From: Sipunculus nudus
Lineage: Eukaryota > Annelida > Sipuncula > Golfingiida > Sipunculidae
Reading direction: 5' to 3'
Assembly (NCBI GenBank): GCA_026874595.1
Contig: CM049316.1
Coordinates: 66,131,176 to 66,195,175 of the forward strand
Length of the DNA stretch: 64,000 bases
Shown: one piece after another, positions 46,937-58,073 of the stretch
Layout: every line of letters starts with the position of its first letter
Numbering within the stretch: the first letter of the stretch is position 1
Notes under the pieces: model-generated
What the model saw: the letters and a program-made list of their open reading frames with translations, nothing else
What the model was told of the DNA's origin: nothing
Database searches by the model: none
Translations under genes and position numbers: made by a program

Positions 46937-47210
46937 TCCAGTGTTGGGACAAATGATTGATTGTAACTGATGATTGTTCAGCTGATGCAAACTGTCTGAA
47001 GACCGATCTTGCATTGCCATAATCTATTACAGAATTTTTCACAGAAGTTTGGCTTTTATTGATGAAACGTACATATTTCATAAAATTTATGCGAACTAAC
47101 ATTGAAACAATGTGTTTACTAATAGATTCACACCTAACTTTACTATATACACATGTAGGCTGTAGAGTTATTAGATATATTAAGTATATATATAGGCATG
47201 TGTAGCAATT
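46937..47210. repeat. CAGTGTTGGGA-type repeat, uninterrupted copy
   Basis: The left end is CCAGTGTTGGGACAAATGATTG. It is followed by GATGATTGTTCAGCTGATGCAAAC, TTGCCATAATCTATTACAGA and TTTTTCACAGAAGTTTGGCTTTTATTGATGAA. CAGTGTTGGGA is a common hAT-type terminus. It is homologous to the sequence on both sides of the Tigger-like element at 58074-59335. Confidence 0.6.
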
Positions 47211-47749
47211 GAGAGGATGTACAGATCAATATTTGATCAGAAATACTTGCACATAATAGCTTCAGGCATATACTAGGATCAGTTTGTCAGCTCTGTGTGA
47301 TAAAATTTATGATTTAAACACTCACTGGCTCACTCATCACATGCATTTCCTACATGATCACTCACATGGATGCAACCACCCATTACTAATGTTAGTGATA
47401 TCAGATATATAATAACAAAAAAAGTAGCATTAACACCTGACCTTGATCAAGACAGTGAGTAACTGTGTCTTCAGGCTGACAGTGTGTGAAGATAGCAAAA
47501 CAAATTGAAATCTGATCAAAATTAAGGCAGATATCCAGGATCCCACATTTTATAAAATCACTAATTTAGATTTTACAATCATTGGAACAGATCATAATTA
47601 GCTGTTCATGATCCAGGATACGGCTTAGCTCACTTTTGGCACAGGGCAGTAAAATTCTATTACTGTGGTTGACAGATAACATCATACTGAGGTTAATTTA
47701 CTGAATACTTGTGGCTGTATATACACAAAGTGTTGATTAATATTGATGG

Positions 47750-48172
47750 ACCGATATCAGATAGTTGAGATAGATAATAATTGATGATTGGTTGGGTTGA
47801 TGCAAACATTCTGATGATTAATCTAGCAGTGCCATAATTGATTGTAAATTTTTGCACATAACTGGTTTTTGATGAGGAAATGTGTGCTGATAAATGAAAT
47901 ATGCAAGCAAACTAGAGAAAATTCTATGTTTACTAAAAAAATCTTAATTCCTAATTAACTATACAGACTTGCAGGCTTTTGAGTTATGACATTATTAGCC
48001 AGCATGTAGGCCTACATATATCAGCTGTGATGATGGTCAAAATGGTTTATGTGGTAAGAAAGTTCTTACTTCTAAAAAAAACGATTATTTCCAGTTATCA
48101 GTCAGTAGTGGTCAACCGATTTTTACTGATGACCGATCATGAAATACACCTTTGCAATTCCCAACACTAGTG
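47750..48172. repeat. CAGTGTTGGGA-type repeat, second copy with right end
   Basis: The interior repeats the order of the 46937 copy: GTTGATGCAAACATTCTGATGATTAATC, TGCCATAATTGATTGTAAATTTTTGCACA and TTTTTGATGAGGAAA. It ends in AATTCCCAACACTAG, the inverse of the TAGTGTTGGGA terminus. It is probably a degraded non-autonomous hAT element. Confidence 0.55.
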
Positions 48173-48179
48173 ACTGATA

Positions 48180-49075
48180 ATTTTAGTAGTTATCTATGCT
48201 CTAAAATTTAACAACAAATACCAAGCAAAACTTTTATCTTCCTAGTCTTTATTCTGGATGTATTTATCATTTACCTTGAAGTGACCAGTTAGACCTATTG
48301 CTCAAGGTCTTATTAGACAGCTACACATTTTTCAGGAATGACAGTTTTCTGTTATCTTTAGCAGCTACATATTTGCAGTGAAAGTGTTCATTCTCTCCTG
48401 AGGTGATGTGAGAGCTTGTTTTAAGCCACTCTGCTGACAGTTTGAAAATATTGACTGTGGTTGGCTTCATATTTTTTCTTCTTTTAATTTTAAAGGATAG
48501 GTCCATGGTCTGTTGGTGGCACTGTGTATTGAATGAGGAGGGGTATATTGCTGTGTATTGTGTGGCCAGACCGGTAAGTTAGCGAACTGCCCAGACTCGT
48601 AAGGAAATGATGTTTGGTGGTCGATACAGAGTGTTTGTGGTAATGGGCCAAGGTTAAGGTTTGCAATGTTGAGCTGTATGATCTTGTGTGACAGACCTGG
48701 GATGTGATTGTGCTGCCGGGAATTCAGTTGTGTGCAAGTTGAAGGGCCAAAATGGTGTGCATTCTGTAAGGAAGGGCATATGACTGACCCTTGTATCATA
48801 AAGGCATCTTAGTCAGCTGAGGATCATGACCCATGGATCACTTGTTTTCTTGTACATTATGGTCATTATCACAGGGAGAAAACATTGATCTTTCTCAAAA
48901 TCACAGGGATTATTGTTGCCATAAGAACTCCAGCCCTGTCATATGACAGACCTGCCCAAAATCTCATATTGGTGGCATAGAATGCTAATTTACCTTCGAG
49001 CACAGTATTTCAGAGATACTTTTTTCCACCTTTCTCAAATGTTTTGTTTTAACATTAAAAACTACTCTCTTTCAT
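48180..49075. other. Unassigned region upstream of the CUB gene
   Basis: The open frame 48467-48799 (minus) shows no domain and begins beside a segment (AAAGGATAGGTCCATGG at 48492) that resembles 9455-9480, so it is likely repeat-derived. The promoter and any 5' untranslated exon of the CUB gene should lie here or further upstream. Confidence 0.3.
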
Positions 49076-49084
49076 TTATAGAAG

Positions 49085-49154
49085 ATGGGGATGAGATCAA
49101 TTGTTCCACCAGCTCACCTGTTGCTCCTTGTCTTAGTTTCACCTGTAGCCACAG
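49085..49154 (+). CDS. CUB gene exon 1: signal peptide
   Basis: An acceptor-like TTTCATTTATAG ends four bases before the ATG, suggesting a 5' untranslated exon upstream. A second in-frame ATG lies two codons later (49091). The donor is ACAG|GTAAGT, which leaves one base of a split Asp codon. Confidence 0.75.
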
Positions 49155-52100
49155 GTAAGTGTAGATTACTTTAATACTTCACACTTGTCCATAATATAAA
49201 GTATTTTTTAGGACATATATAACATGCACAGATGAGATAAGGAGCTACAGAATAGGAACATATTTGTCATACAATGGATACTGATTTTTAGCAAACCTGT
49301 GAGCTTATGCGATGGTGCAGCGTCGTCCGTCGTGCATCGTGTGTCGTGCATCATGCGTCTTGCATCGTGCGTCGTCTGTACGTTAACCATAGCTATCTCA
49401 AAAACGGCAGGAGCTGGCATCACCAATTTTTTTGCAAATATTCAGTCATCCAAAAAACTATATCGGATTTTGTTTATTTTTTTCTAGCTGCATTTTCTTA
49501 GATTTTATAGGGAAAAAGCTAAAAAAACTTCTTCTCTGAAAGTGTCCAGCCAAATTGTCCAATATTTCACAGAAATGATCCCTGGAACAGTCTTTCTCAA
49601 GTTTTTTTGAATGGTTCCAGTTCGGAGATTTTTGGCTGAGTTACAGGAGGTTGAACTTTGTTAACTGTGCAAAAAAGCATACTAAAATTTAAATCTCAGA
49701 AACGGCTGGAGCTATCATCACCAAATTTTGTGCCAATGTTGGTCACATGAGTCATATCTGAAATTGAGGTATTGGTGGCGCCACCTGCATCAGCCTTTTT
49801 TGTACGGGGTCATCAGTGCCCGTATCACACTGACAGCTACAAATAACTTCTTCTCTGAAACGAAATGGCCAAATTGTTTAATATCGCACAGAAATGATCC
49901 TAGGGTAGTGCTTTCTGAAGTTTGTTCAAATGGTCTCAGTTCAGTGACTTTTGGCTAAGTTATGGGAAGCTGAATTTAGTCATATGCCATAACAGCCCAT
50001 TTTAGCTAAGTGGCTACAAAAATCTTCTTCTCAAAAACCACTGGACCAAATATTTAAATCTCACACATTAATTATCCTTAGATGTTGATAATTCAAGTTT
50101 GTTCAAATGGTCTCAGTTCAGTGACTTTTGGCTGTGATATGGCGAGATGAATTTAGTCATATGCCATAACAGCCAATTTTAGCGAAGTGGCTACAAAAAT
50201 CTTTTCAACAACCACTGGCCAAATTCTTAAATCTCACACATTAATTATCCTGAGATGTTGATAATTCAAGTTTGTTCAAATGGTCTCAGTTCAGTCACTT
50301 TTGGCTGAGTTATGGGAAGCTGAATTTAGTCATATGCCATAACAGCCCATTTTAGCTAAGTGGCTACAAAAATCTTCTTCTCAAAAACCTCTGGGCCAAA
50401 TATTTAAATCTCACACATTAATTATCCTTAGATGTTGATAATTCAAGTTTGTTCAAATGGTTTTGATTCAATGATTTTTGGCTGAGTTATGGGAAGCTGA
50501 ACTTTGCCATTTTGTTGTATTTTCCCATATGAGTTATAAACCTACAAAACGTTTTTCAGCTGATGATGATACTGAGGCCAGTTTGTTTAATATTTTGCAA
50601 GAATAATTCCCTGAATCATTCTTATAATAATTGTCTTTTATGGTTCCAAAAAATGAATTTGGTTGAATTATAAAGATTGAATTGAGTCATTTTACCAAAT
50701 GTGTTAGCTGTGTGAAGCAGATACATCTAGCCTAGCACCAGTTTATCAGCATCCATTACATCATGCCTCTAGACATTTAGATTTCAGGTTATCTATTATG
50801 CTCTTTACACAGCGCTTTACCTATAGAGCTACTTCCTATATCGTAAGGCGCTGTTTGTTGTGACCTCGTATCCTGCTTTGCAACACCAGAGGGGAGCACT
50901 GTATTTTTGTCCAATCAGATGAAACTTTGTGCTGGAAGACAAAGCCAAGCGAGGAATACACAGAGCCAATCAAATTCATTTCTTTTTGAGTGACAGCTCA
51001 TCCCCCAGCGTAACCGTCTAAACAGGCCACAGGCTCAGAGAGAATTGCCCCTGACGTGGTTTGCTTAGGGCCTTGGGCACATAGAATGCTCAGCCGGTGA
51101 GCTGTAATTCAAACGAAACGTAACAACAAAGGCTGCGTGCACACCTCGCTGGCTGGTTTCAGTTCTGCAGACAACAGATACATGGCTACGCTAACACAGT
51201 CATAATGTCATAATCGAATCGGTCGATGATGCGAGAATGCAGAGGGAGCAATTTAAATTCGACCGGAAACTCATCAAACGGCGCTTGAAGTGCGGCAATG
51301 GACGGAGCCAGGATGCCTGTCGAGTGTTTGTTTATTGGCATCTGATTGGCTGCTTGTCACATCGTACGCACGTTTATTTCAGTGGACAACAAACCGCCAT
51401 CTGGTGTCTAAATATATCATAAATGGTCAAAGCTGGCAGCGTGAAAATCAGTTGCTTCTTTAGAAGCGCAAGATTTCCGCTGCCTCGGGAGCGTAGTTAT
51501 CTATGGAAAATATTGACAAGAATGTTTTTAAAAGCTTTTAAAAAATGTAGATTTATGATATTACATATCATCAGTACACTAACTTATAATTTCTCAGGAA
51601 TAGCAGGAGCTACCATCCCCAAATGTTATGCAATTATCTGTCACATATCAAATGTTGATGGATTCATCTTATTTTTGCTATCTGCATTTACTTAGATTTT
51701 ACAAGGAAAAAGCTGAAAAAAAAACTTGTAAAAGTCTTCTTCTTGTAAACAGTCCAGCCAAATTGTCAAAATTTTACAGAAAAGATACCAGAGGCGAGCC
51801 CTCTCAAGTTTGTTCAAATGGTTTGTGTTGGGTAAATTTTAGCAGAGTTACATAACAGGCTAAGATTGTGTACATTTCTTGACTAGGATGAGAAACTGCC
51901 AACTGTTTCAGATTTGGCAACAGATCAAGAGTTCATTCAGTGCAGCCAAATATAGGTCAACAGTTCAGTCAGTGCAGCCAAGCACAAGGCATGTGATCAC
52001 CTCATGGGCAGCATGTGATCACCTCATGAGTATCATGTGATCACCTCATGGGTGTCATGCCCCTCAGGGCATATGGAGCCAATCTGTGAGCTTATGCAAT

Positions 52101-55100
52101 TGTGTGGCTACTATTTCAGATTTGGCAATAGGCAAAAGGTCAGCCTGGATTTATTTATAGCTTTGGCAGACTGCCAACTGTTTCAGATTATGCAACAGGT
52201 CAAGAGTTCACTCAGTACAGCCAGGTACAGGTCAAAAATTCACTCAGTCTAGCCAGGTGCAGGTCAAGAGTTCACTCAGAGCAGTAGCCTGAGCCAGTAA
52301 TTTGTCACAGTGCACTCGGGGCAACAGCCTTTCTCACCTAAGCCTGGTCAGCCCTGTGCATCAGACTCAAGGTAAGTTTGATGTATTGGCCTGATATTCT
52401 GACCTGTCTATGTATTTTTATGGCTTTCTCGTTCACAAGACAGGTGTCGCCATCTACAATGACTTTTGCAAAGTGTATTTGCCTGCTTAATTCTACAGAA
52501 GAATTTGATATATCAGCCTGAAATTGGGCATATGTGTACATGTCAAATAGCTTTGTTGTATACAAGACTGGTGGTGCCACCTACAATAATTTTTGTGTTG
52601 TGTGCACCCATGCCAGAATTTCAGCAGTGATGTTTGTGTTTTGTTTCTTGTTCAAAATGTTTAGTACTTGCATTGTTCATATATATGAAAAGTAGTGGTT
52701 CAGCACTGAAGCGTTATACCTGGTGTATATCCATATGCACAGGTTCGCATTAGGCCTGTAAGCCTTGTTTAGATAATTGACCTCACAACCAGAGCCCTTA
52801 TGCCCCACCCTTTTGACCTAATTATGCTAATGCGCCCCCAATACGCTCCTACACAGAAGGCCTTCCACGCCCATGGTTGTGAGAGCTCTTTACAAGACAA
52901 TAGTGATGTCACAAAGGTCGATGACGTATGACGCTGCAATGACTGAGGTCATTAACTAGAATTGCCATATCTCTGTTCTCCAGTGGTGAATTATGTCTCA
53001 GTCATTGTGAAGTGTTGGGCCATATTTAGATTATTTGTCTCATATGAATTATGGGCCAGGTAAGACATTATTCACTAGGTAGACGGAAGAATGACTCCTG
53101 CAGCCTTTGGCCTAGAACTTTTTATACTGTCCCCTTTGTATAATAAAACTATCCCAGAAAACATGCTGACACAGACACTTATTAGGACTACACATTCTTT
53201 TTGGGAGAGTTGCCCAAATTATGCAAATTTTGCGCTTGTGGGGTGATTTACTGTTTACTTTGCCAACGGTAACTTGATTGGGTACACGCAACTGCTCACC
53301 GTATGATTATTCATTGAATGAATATGCAATTAAGGTCACATAGAGTTAGTTAGGTCATTTTGTTTGCACATACTAGACAGAATACAGGTGGCACCACCTT
53401 GTGTCATTTTCTTGCTTTTGCACCTTGTAATACCCCACCATTGCCACTTCACAGCACTGTGAGCATGATAAGTTGAAAACTAAAGGACAGATTTCTTTCA
53501 TATCATGTATATAGACATGGGTTATGGAATGAGATATATTTCAATTTGGATCATGACCACTCCTGTGAGAGTGACCTTTACCTTAAATATGCCCATACTT
53601 ATAAGAAACCATGGTGGCATGCCTAGTGTCAGTCTCTGCATCTGAATTTAAGATGGGATCCTATTCTTGGAGGCTGGGGGGGGGGGGGGGGGGTAATTGT
53701 CTGGGGACACCATGGCACCTGTGGTGCCAAGAAATATCTAGTTTTGTTTACTTTTTTATACTTTTTTTAAATATACTAAACTGTTGTTTGTTAATATAGG
53801 GAGAAATTATATTGGGATCCCTGATATTTATTATCTTATTTTAAGCAGACATAAGTATGGTCTCACTACTTAGTACTATATAATGTTCGACCCTGTTTGA
53901 CAGTACCTGAAAATGTGTGATTTGGTCACATCACAATTTATTTTCACAGATGTTATTGAGTTCTGCAAGGACAAAGAGCCCCACCTCGGAGAAAAAGGGG
54001 CGACAGGGGTAATCCTGTCAGAAAACTGGCCTGATACCTACAACTCCTCACCATACTGGCCAGATTGTCGAATATGGTTAAGGGCGTGTCCGGCATGCTC
54101 TATTCAGCTGAACATCACGGATGTTGTTCTACCAGTGTGCCCCTCAAGGGAACCAGTGGTCAAGCAGAATTGCATTAGCATGTAAATATATTTTGTTCAC
54201 TTTATACATTTCTAAAAAGTTAATGAAATATGATACAACCCATCCCTGTGCAGCTTTAGAAATGTTCATTTTCCAATAAGCAAGGCCCATGCAGACTTTA
54301 AATAGAATTTTTTTGAGTGGCTGTGAGGCGTAATTACTTACCAGGTATTTGATGGCTTTTCAGAAAATTTACCTTGTTTTCTGACTTATTATAATTTTCA
54401 ATTATAGGCAAATTCCACACATATTTAATTAGGTCTGAGGTCACCAAGCCACTTTGTGGAATCCATGTGATAATATACCAGGAATATGATTGATTTTCAT
54501 GAAACTCAACAGAAATATTAACCAGTATAATAATTAAATAAAATCTTGCCCAAGATTGATTTCTGGCAAACTTCATGCATATTAAACGAGACCAGATAAT
54601 CACCATAGTTTGGTGGTGTTTTGATGACTTGGCAAAATATGTTGGATATTTAACTCACTCTAATTATTAACCAATAGGGTTTCTCCCCTGAAGTAAATTT
54701 CTGGCAAAATTCATGCATATTTAATGAGGTTAGAGGTCACAAGACATAAAATGAGCATATTATGCACACTTGCTGTGCTTTTTTTTTCATACAATTGTAC
54801 ATGCAAGCTCAATAGCACAGCTGTATCTTGGACCTCAAATAAGTCTCCAACTGAAGTAATAATAAAACTCAATAATACATTCATTACATGATGACTTAAA
54901 GTTAAAAAAAAACTTAATCCACCATTTTAATATATGTTCATGATTGAATGAAAGAAACTGCAGACTCAACCAGTTCCGAGATCTATACTGTAAGTTCTCT
55001 ATTATAAGCTGCATGTCTTTTTTACAAGCCACGCGCATACTTTACCATACCCTGTCCTTGATTCCCATAGAAGAAAATGATCTGGAAAACCCCTTTAAAG

Positions 55101-57473
55101 CTAAACCTAGACTTTCAGTGCAAGAACCCATGCCATAATTAATTTAAAAAATAGGTAGCATAAACTCTTTACCATTTCAGGTGTCATGTTTTTTTCATTT
55201 CAGGTGTGACCACTTGTATATATGGGAGACTGACTACAAGAAATACACATCAATGTATGTGTTCCCAGAAAATGAGAGTCTAATATACACATCCATGTCT
55301 AACCGTATCTCCCTTCAGCTGTGCGAATATTCATCTGCTCCTGGGCAGCTGAAAAAATTCCGGATTACTTACACTGTACTTGGTGAGTATTTTAGCTAGA
55401 AGGAATAAAGTTTTTGAAAATCTGTTTGAAGTTAGGTAAGAGTATTTTATCTGATAAATGGATCTTTGAAAACAAGTGACATCACACTTATACACCCAGC
55501 TGTAATGCTTTAGATATACAGTCGAGACTTGACATTCTGACCCTTGACAATCCGGAAACCTTGCAGTCCAACAGTTTTTGTAAGAAAATTGGTGGAACCA
55601 TCAGAAATTAGCCTTGACAAACCAACAGCCTTGGATTCTGACTCTGACATGCCATTCCATGACACAAACAAGCATATAGACATATTTTCTAACTCAACGA
55701 TCTGACCCGTTTACTTTGCTTTTATGTCAACCAATGGACCTGTGCGCACAGCGCACTGATTTAGTAGGAATGAAATTCTGTGATGCGTATTGTTCTAACC
55801 ATATGCTGGACCTTCAGGTTGAATCAGTTTGCCCTACTAATTAAGTCAGTTTACATCATTTAGTTGGCAAACACCTCTCAGGGGTGGGGGGGGGGGGGCA
55901 TGGTAGGGATAGGTTTGGTTTTTTTAAGCTCTTTGAAGAATCAAACATTGTGACATGTTTGGCCATTTGAGGGATTTAGATGCAGAGAGGCAGAGTTTAG
56001 TGCAAAAATGTGAAAGCTGCCATCTACTTTATAAGGGAAGCATGGAAGGATATGAAACAATCAACCATAGTAAACTGCAGGTGGTATACAGGGATATTAC
56101 TGATGGACTCGCTGAAAACATGTCAGACAAGGCGGAGAAGGACAATAAAGTCAGGGAGTTTGTCAAGACACTCTCTAATACTGACCCCTGTGACAAGCGA
56201 GTAATACCCAATATGTGACAACACAGAACCAACGGAAGAAATGCTGATGATCGCTGACATTGTGTCACAGAAGATGGGGGCGATGGTGACAACAAGTCTG
56301 AGGGAGAAGAGGGACAGGGTTTACCATAAGGGATGTTGATACCATTTAAAGGAACATTGTATATATATGTATATATGAAATAAACAACGCTCATATAAAT
56401 CATAGCAATTTGAGATACCTACAAAGTTATTTTAACAGAAATAAATACTAAGAAGTTACTTCTTAATCATCCAATCTACCTTGAAATGTGAATATCCATC
56501 AACTTTAGTGACTTGACAATCTGACAGCCTTGCTATCAAACGTAAATGGGGGTATTACATTTAGTGTTTGATTATCAAGTCAAGACTATACCCATTGCTT
56601 TTTCTATTGAAATTCATACCACAGAAATTATTGGAGCAGGTCGGAACATATAATTAGTATTGCACAGGTAAATCAAATAATAGGTCTGTGTTTCTTAGTT
56701 GAAAACTTGTTGAAAAACTTGTAACCAGTCAGAGTTTATGGAGTATTATAATTCTTCATTGTGATGAAGTATAAACATTGTAACATATTCACTGGGACAT
56801 GTTAGTACTAATAATATTTTGTACACAATCTAACAACAATATATATTTAGGTTATGAGTGGTTACTTTAGCATGATGATCTTAGGTAATCACATTCCACT
56901 CCACCTAAAAGAGGAATTCAGGGCTTGACATGAGTATATGTAACTACTTGTGCAGTCAGACAAGTAACATTTAGCTTTTAGTTTGACTTGCCCTTCAAGA
57001 ATCAATGATCGCAGTCTAGAACACAATGTGTGTCCTGTATGATTGTGGTACATGTTGTATTATCAATTTAATTCCATTTCTCCAAGAAAGAATATGGCTT
57101 ACTGAAGATTAGTTAAAATTCAGGCCTTTTGGTAAAGGTTTATGTACACCCACTTGCATCCAGGAGGCATCTTTTAGTTGCACGAGCACCATTTCCTGGT
57201 GCTTTTACTTGCCCTGTGCAAGCAGTTAACTGTTAATGTTGGCCCTTATAATAACACTGAACTTTACCTTTGTTGAACTATTTTCTTTCAGGTAAACAGT
57301 TCACGTATAATAAAATACAAGGAGCAGAGGGATACATCAGGGCACCTAATTTTCCCAGGGGTTACATACGGAATGAAGAAATATATAAATACATCATAGT
57401 AAACAATGACAGGAGAGGCTCCATCAGACTCACATTTGATGACTGGAACTTGTCCCCGGATTCACAGCTTGAG
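49085..57473 (+). CDS. CUB-domain secreted or membrane protein, 5' part (four exons)
   Basis: Coding exons are 49085-49154, 53950-54181, 55204-55382 and 57292-57473. All junctions are GT-AG; intron phases are 1, 2 and 1, and the last donor is phase 0. Together they give 221 residues. Residues 1-23 form a signal peptide (hydrophobic L-L-L-L-V-L-V). Residues 29-160 form a CUB-like domain. It has a G-V-I-x-S-E-N-W-P start, an L-R-A-C-x-x-C-S-I-Q-L strand, C-D-H-L-Y-I-W (102-108) at the position of the usual D-x-L-x-I block, and an I-S-L-Q-L-C strand. Extra cysteines (for example 68 and 71) are unusual for CUB. Residues 172-221 start a second, typical CUB: G-Y-I-R-A-P-N-F-P-R-G-Y, then S-I-R-L-T-F-D-D-W. 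It stops at the exon end in mid-domain. No following exon was recognised before 64000, so the gene should continue beyond the window or in an exon I missed. CUB proteins act in extracellular protein binding; the partner is unknown. Confidence 0.8.
49270..50720 (+). repeat. Tandem array in CUB intron 1 (about 175- and 300-bp units)
   Basis: The array opens with a CATCGTGTGTCGTGCATC-type triplet tract and GTACGTTAACCAT. It then repeats a core with TCAAAAACGGCAGGAGCTGGCATCACC, CAGCCAAATTGT and GTTCAAATGGTCTCAGTTCAG. Between about 50011 and 50530 the period is 177-173 bp. The GGTGGCGCCACC palindrome appears once, at 49774. Homologous core continues after the MULE-like element at 51590-51840. The layout is pearl/HINE-like. 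Confidence 0.7.
50797..51495 (-). mobile_element. Short MULE-like element with perfect 9-bp target duplication, copy 2
   Basis: GTTATCTAT lies directly outside both ends (50788-50796 and 51496-51504). Termini are TATGCTCTTTACACAGCG and the inverse of TACGCTCCCGAGGCAGCG. On the minus strand it matches the copy at 23496-23926 along both flanks. This copy is 699 bp, with about 270 bp more in the middle. No transposase frame is seen. It sits inside the tandem array of CUB intron 1 and so inserted after that array formed. Confidence 0.8.
51560..51870 (+). repeat. Continuation of the intron-1 array beyond the MULE-like element
   Basis: AGGAATAGCAGGAGCTACCATCCCC, GTCCAGCCAAATTGTC and TCAAGTTTGTTCAAATGG correspond in order to units at 49390-49620. 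Confidence 0.6.
51895..52330. repeat. Mixed minisatellites with CATGTGATCACCTCATG units
   Basis: Three near-identical 22-bp units (GCATGTGATCACCTCATGGG type) lie at about 51988-52060. They are flanked by several copies of AGGTCAAGAGTTCACTCAG / CAGTGCAGCCA at 51925-51980 and 52195-52285. It lies entirely within intron 1. Confidence 0.75.
52340..52620 (+). repeat. Two-unit palindrome-bearing repeat
   Basis: GGTGTCGCCATCT (52443) and GGTGGTGCCACCT (52570) sit about 128 bp apart in related contexts (ACAAGAC(A/T)GGTG...CTACAAT). The spacing is close to the short step of the array at 1-1465. Confidence 0.6.
52868..53348. repeat. About 480-bp dispersed repeat, inverted copy of 29305-29785
   Basis: Matching landmarks run in reverse order relative to 29305-29785: CCATGGTTGTGAGAGCTC, GATGACGTATGACG, CCTAGAACTTTT, CCCAAATTATGCAAATTTTG and TTAAGGTCACATAGAG. 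Boundaries are approximate. Confidence 0.6.
53380..53620 (+). repeat. Single unit of the array family at 61700-62400
   Basis: GGTGGCACCACCTTGTGTC, ACCCCACCATTGCCACTTCACAG, GGACAGATTTCTTTCAT, GACATGGGTTATGGAATGAG and GAGAGTGACCTTTACCTT match the units at 61886 and 62211 in order. Confidence 0.75.
53670..53692. repeat. G run in CUB intron 1
   Basis: About 18 consecutive G residues. Similar G or C runs of 10-18 recur at 1303, 17101, 17343, 25364, 27750, 27826, 28387, 29173, 30093 and 55884, often beside element boundaries. Confidence 0.9.
53950..54181 (+). CDS. CUB gene exon 2
   Basis: The acceptor TTATTTTCACAG precedes it; the donor is CAT|GTAAAT. It encodes residues 24-100 and the first two bases of Met101. 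It contains the first half of the first CUB-like domain with six cysteines. Confidence 0.8.
54310..54770. repeat. Intronic repeat related to 37820-38150
   Basis: GGCAAATTCCACACATATTTAAT, GGCAAACTTCATGCATATTAAA and GGCAAAATTCATGCATATTTAAT recur at about 54411, 54567 and 54694, two of them followed by GAGGTCAC. In inverse orientation GTGACCTCTGACC..AAATATACATGG occurs near 37900. Confidence 0.5.
55204..55382 (+). CDS. CUB gene exon 3
   Basis: The acceptor TTCATTTCAG precedes it; the donor is CTTG|GTGAGT. It encodes residues 101-161, completing the first CUB-like domain with the C-D-H-L-Y-I-W block, a sequon at N124 and an F-R-I-T-Y-T end. Confidence 0.8.
55519..56588 (+). mobile_element. pogo/Tigger-like element with transposase C-terminal remnant
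   Basis: The left end CAGTCGAGACTTGACATTCTG follows TA. The inverted right end is TATAGTCTTGACTTGATAATC. TTGACAATC(C/T)G motifs lie near both ends. At about 56007-56100 a frame reads A-I-Y-F-I-x-E-A-W-x-x-x-x-x-S-T-I-V-N-C, the conserved A-W...T-I-x-N-C-F segment following the DDE domain in Tigger/Jerky transposases. Frameshifts break it. The element lies in CUB intron 3. The frame at 55955-56218 is an offset shadow. Confidence 0.7.
56600..57280. other. CUB intron 3, remainder
   Basis: No repeat or exon recognised between the Tigger-like element and exon 4. Confidence 0.35.
57292..57473 (+). CDS. CUB gene exon 4
   Basis: The acceptor TTTTCTTTCAG precedes it; the donor is GAG|GTAAGC. It encodes the end of the linker and the first half of a canonical CUB domain (G-Y-I-R-A-P-N-F-P-R-G-Y; F-D-D-W-N-L-S-P). 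The frame remains open into the intron to 57563, so the end is decided by the strong donor. Confidence 0.8.
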
Positions 57474-57714
57474 GTAAGCTATCACGCAGCAGAATCAGAT
57501 ATAAATCAGCATATTTTGGACTTGAGCAGATTATGGCCATTTTTCTGGAATTATACATTTTGATAACATATATGAAGATTTCAGAACTTGTTATGTAGGG
57601 CCTGAGTAGGTTTTAAAATGAAATGGTGTGAACATACAAGATTTATTTAAAAAAGATATACATGCCTTATTACTATGACTACTAACCTAAGTGCACACTA
57701 TTTATTTAAATATA

Positions 57715-57894
57715 CAGTGAAACCAAGATATTACCACCATCAATGGGACCTTGATATACATGTAGTGGTCACATTTGAGGTGCCTGTCTAAGTGAGGTCT
57801 CATATAAAGAGGAAGCAAGTATTGGGACAGTAAATAAGGTTATTTTTTTCAGGTGGTCACAAAACTTAGATGGTCGTTAGGTGCGGTTTTACGG
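57715..57894. mobile_element. pogo/Tigger-type MITE, copy C
   Basis: TA is followed by CAGTGAAACCAAGATATTACCACC. The right half has GGTGGTCACAAAAC, TGGTCGTTAGG and GGTTTTAC, but the final TGTA is mutated. Length and motif order match copies at 20874 and 33834. Confidence 0.65.
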
Positions 57895-58002
57895 CACATG
57901 TCATCACCTTACTTGTACATAGTAAATCTAGAAGTATTCAAAGAGCATTTTCCTCCATCAGAGGGGAAAATGATAAATGAATGGAAAAAAATCATTTCTG
58001 TT

Positions 58003-58073
58003 AGTGTTGGGACCAGTGATCAGTTATAGGTGATGATCAGTTGTCTTATGATGATCTGATGATTGAACTTGTA
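58003..58073. repeat. Left part of CAGTGTTGGGA-type repeat, split by Tigger-like element
   Basis: TTAGTGTTGGGACCAGTGATC through TGATGATTGAACTTG aligns with 46937-47020. The rest of the same repeat resumes at 59336. Confidence 0.65.

Noticed and set aside
48467-48799. 110-codon minus-strand frame upstream of the CUB gene
   Set aside because: No domain is visible, and its 3' edge resembles sequence near 9455, which suggests a repeat.
55955-56218. 87-codon frame as a gene in CUB intron 3
   Set aside because: It overlaps, in another frame, the remnant of a Tigger-type transposase inside a TA-flanked element.
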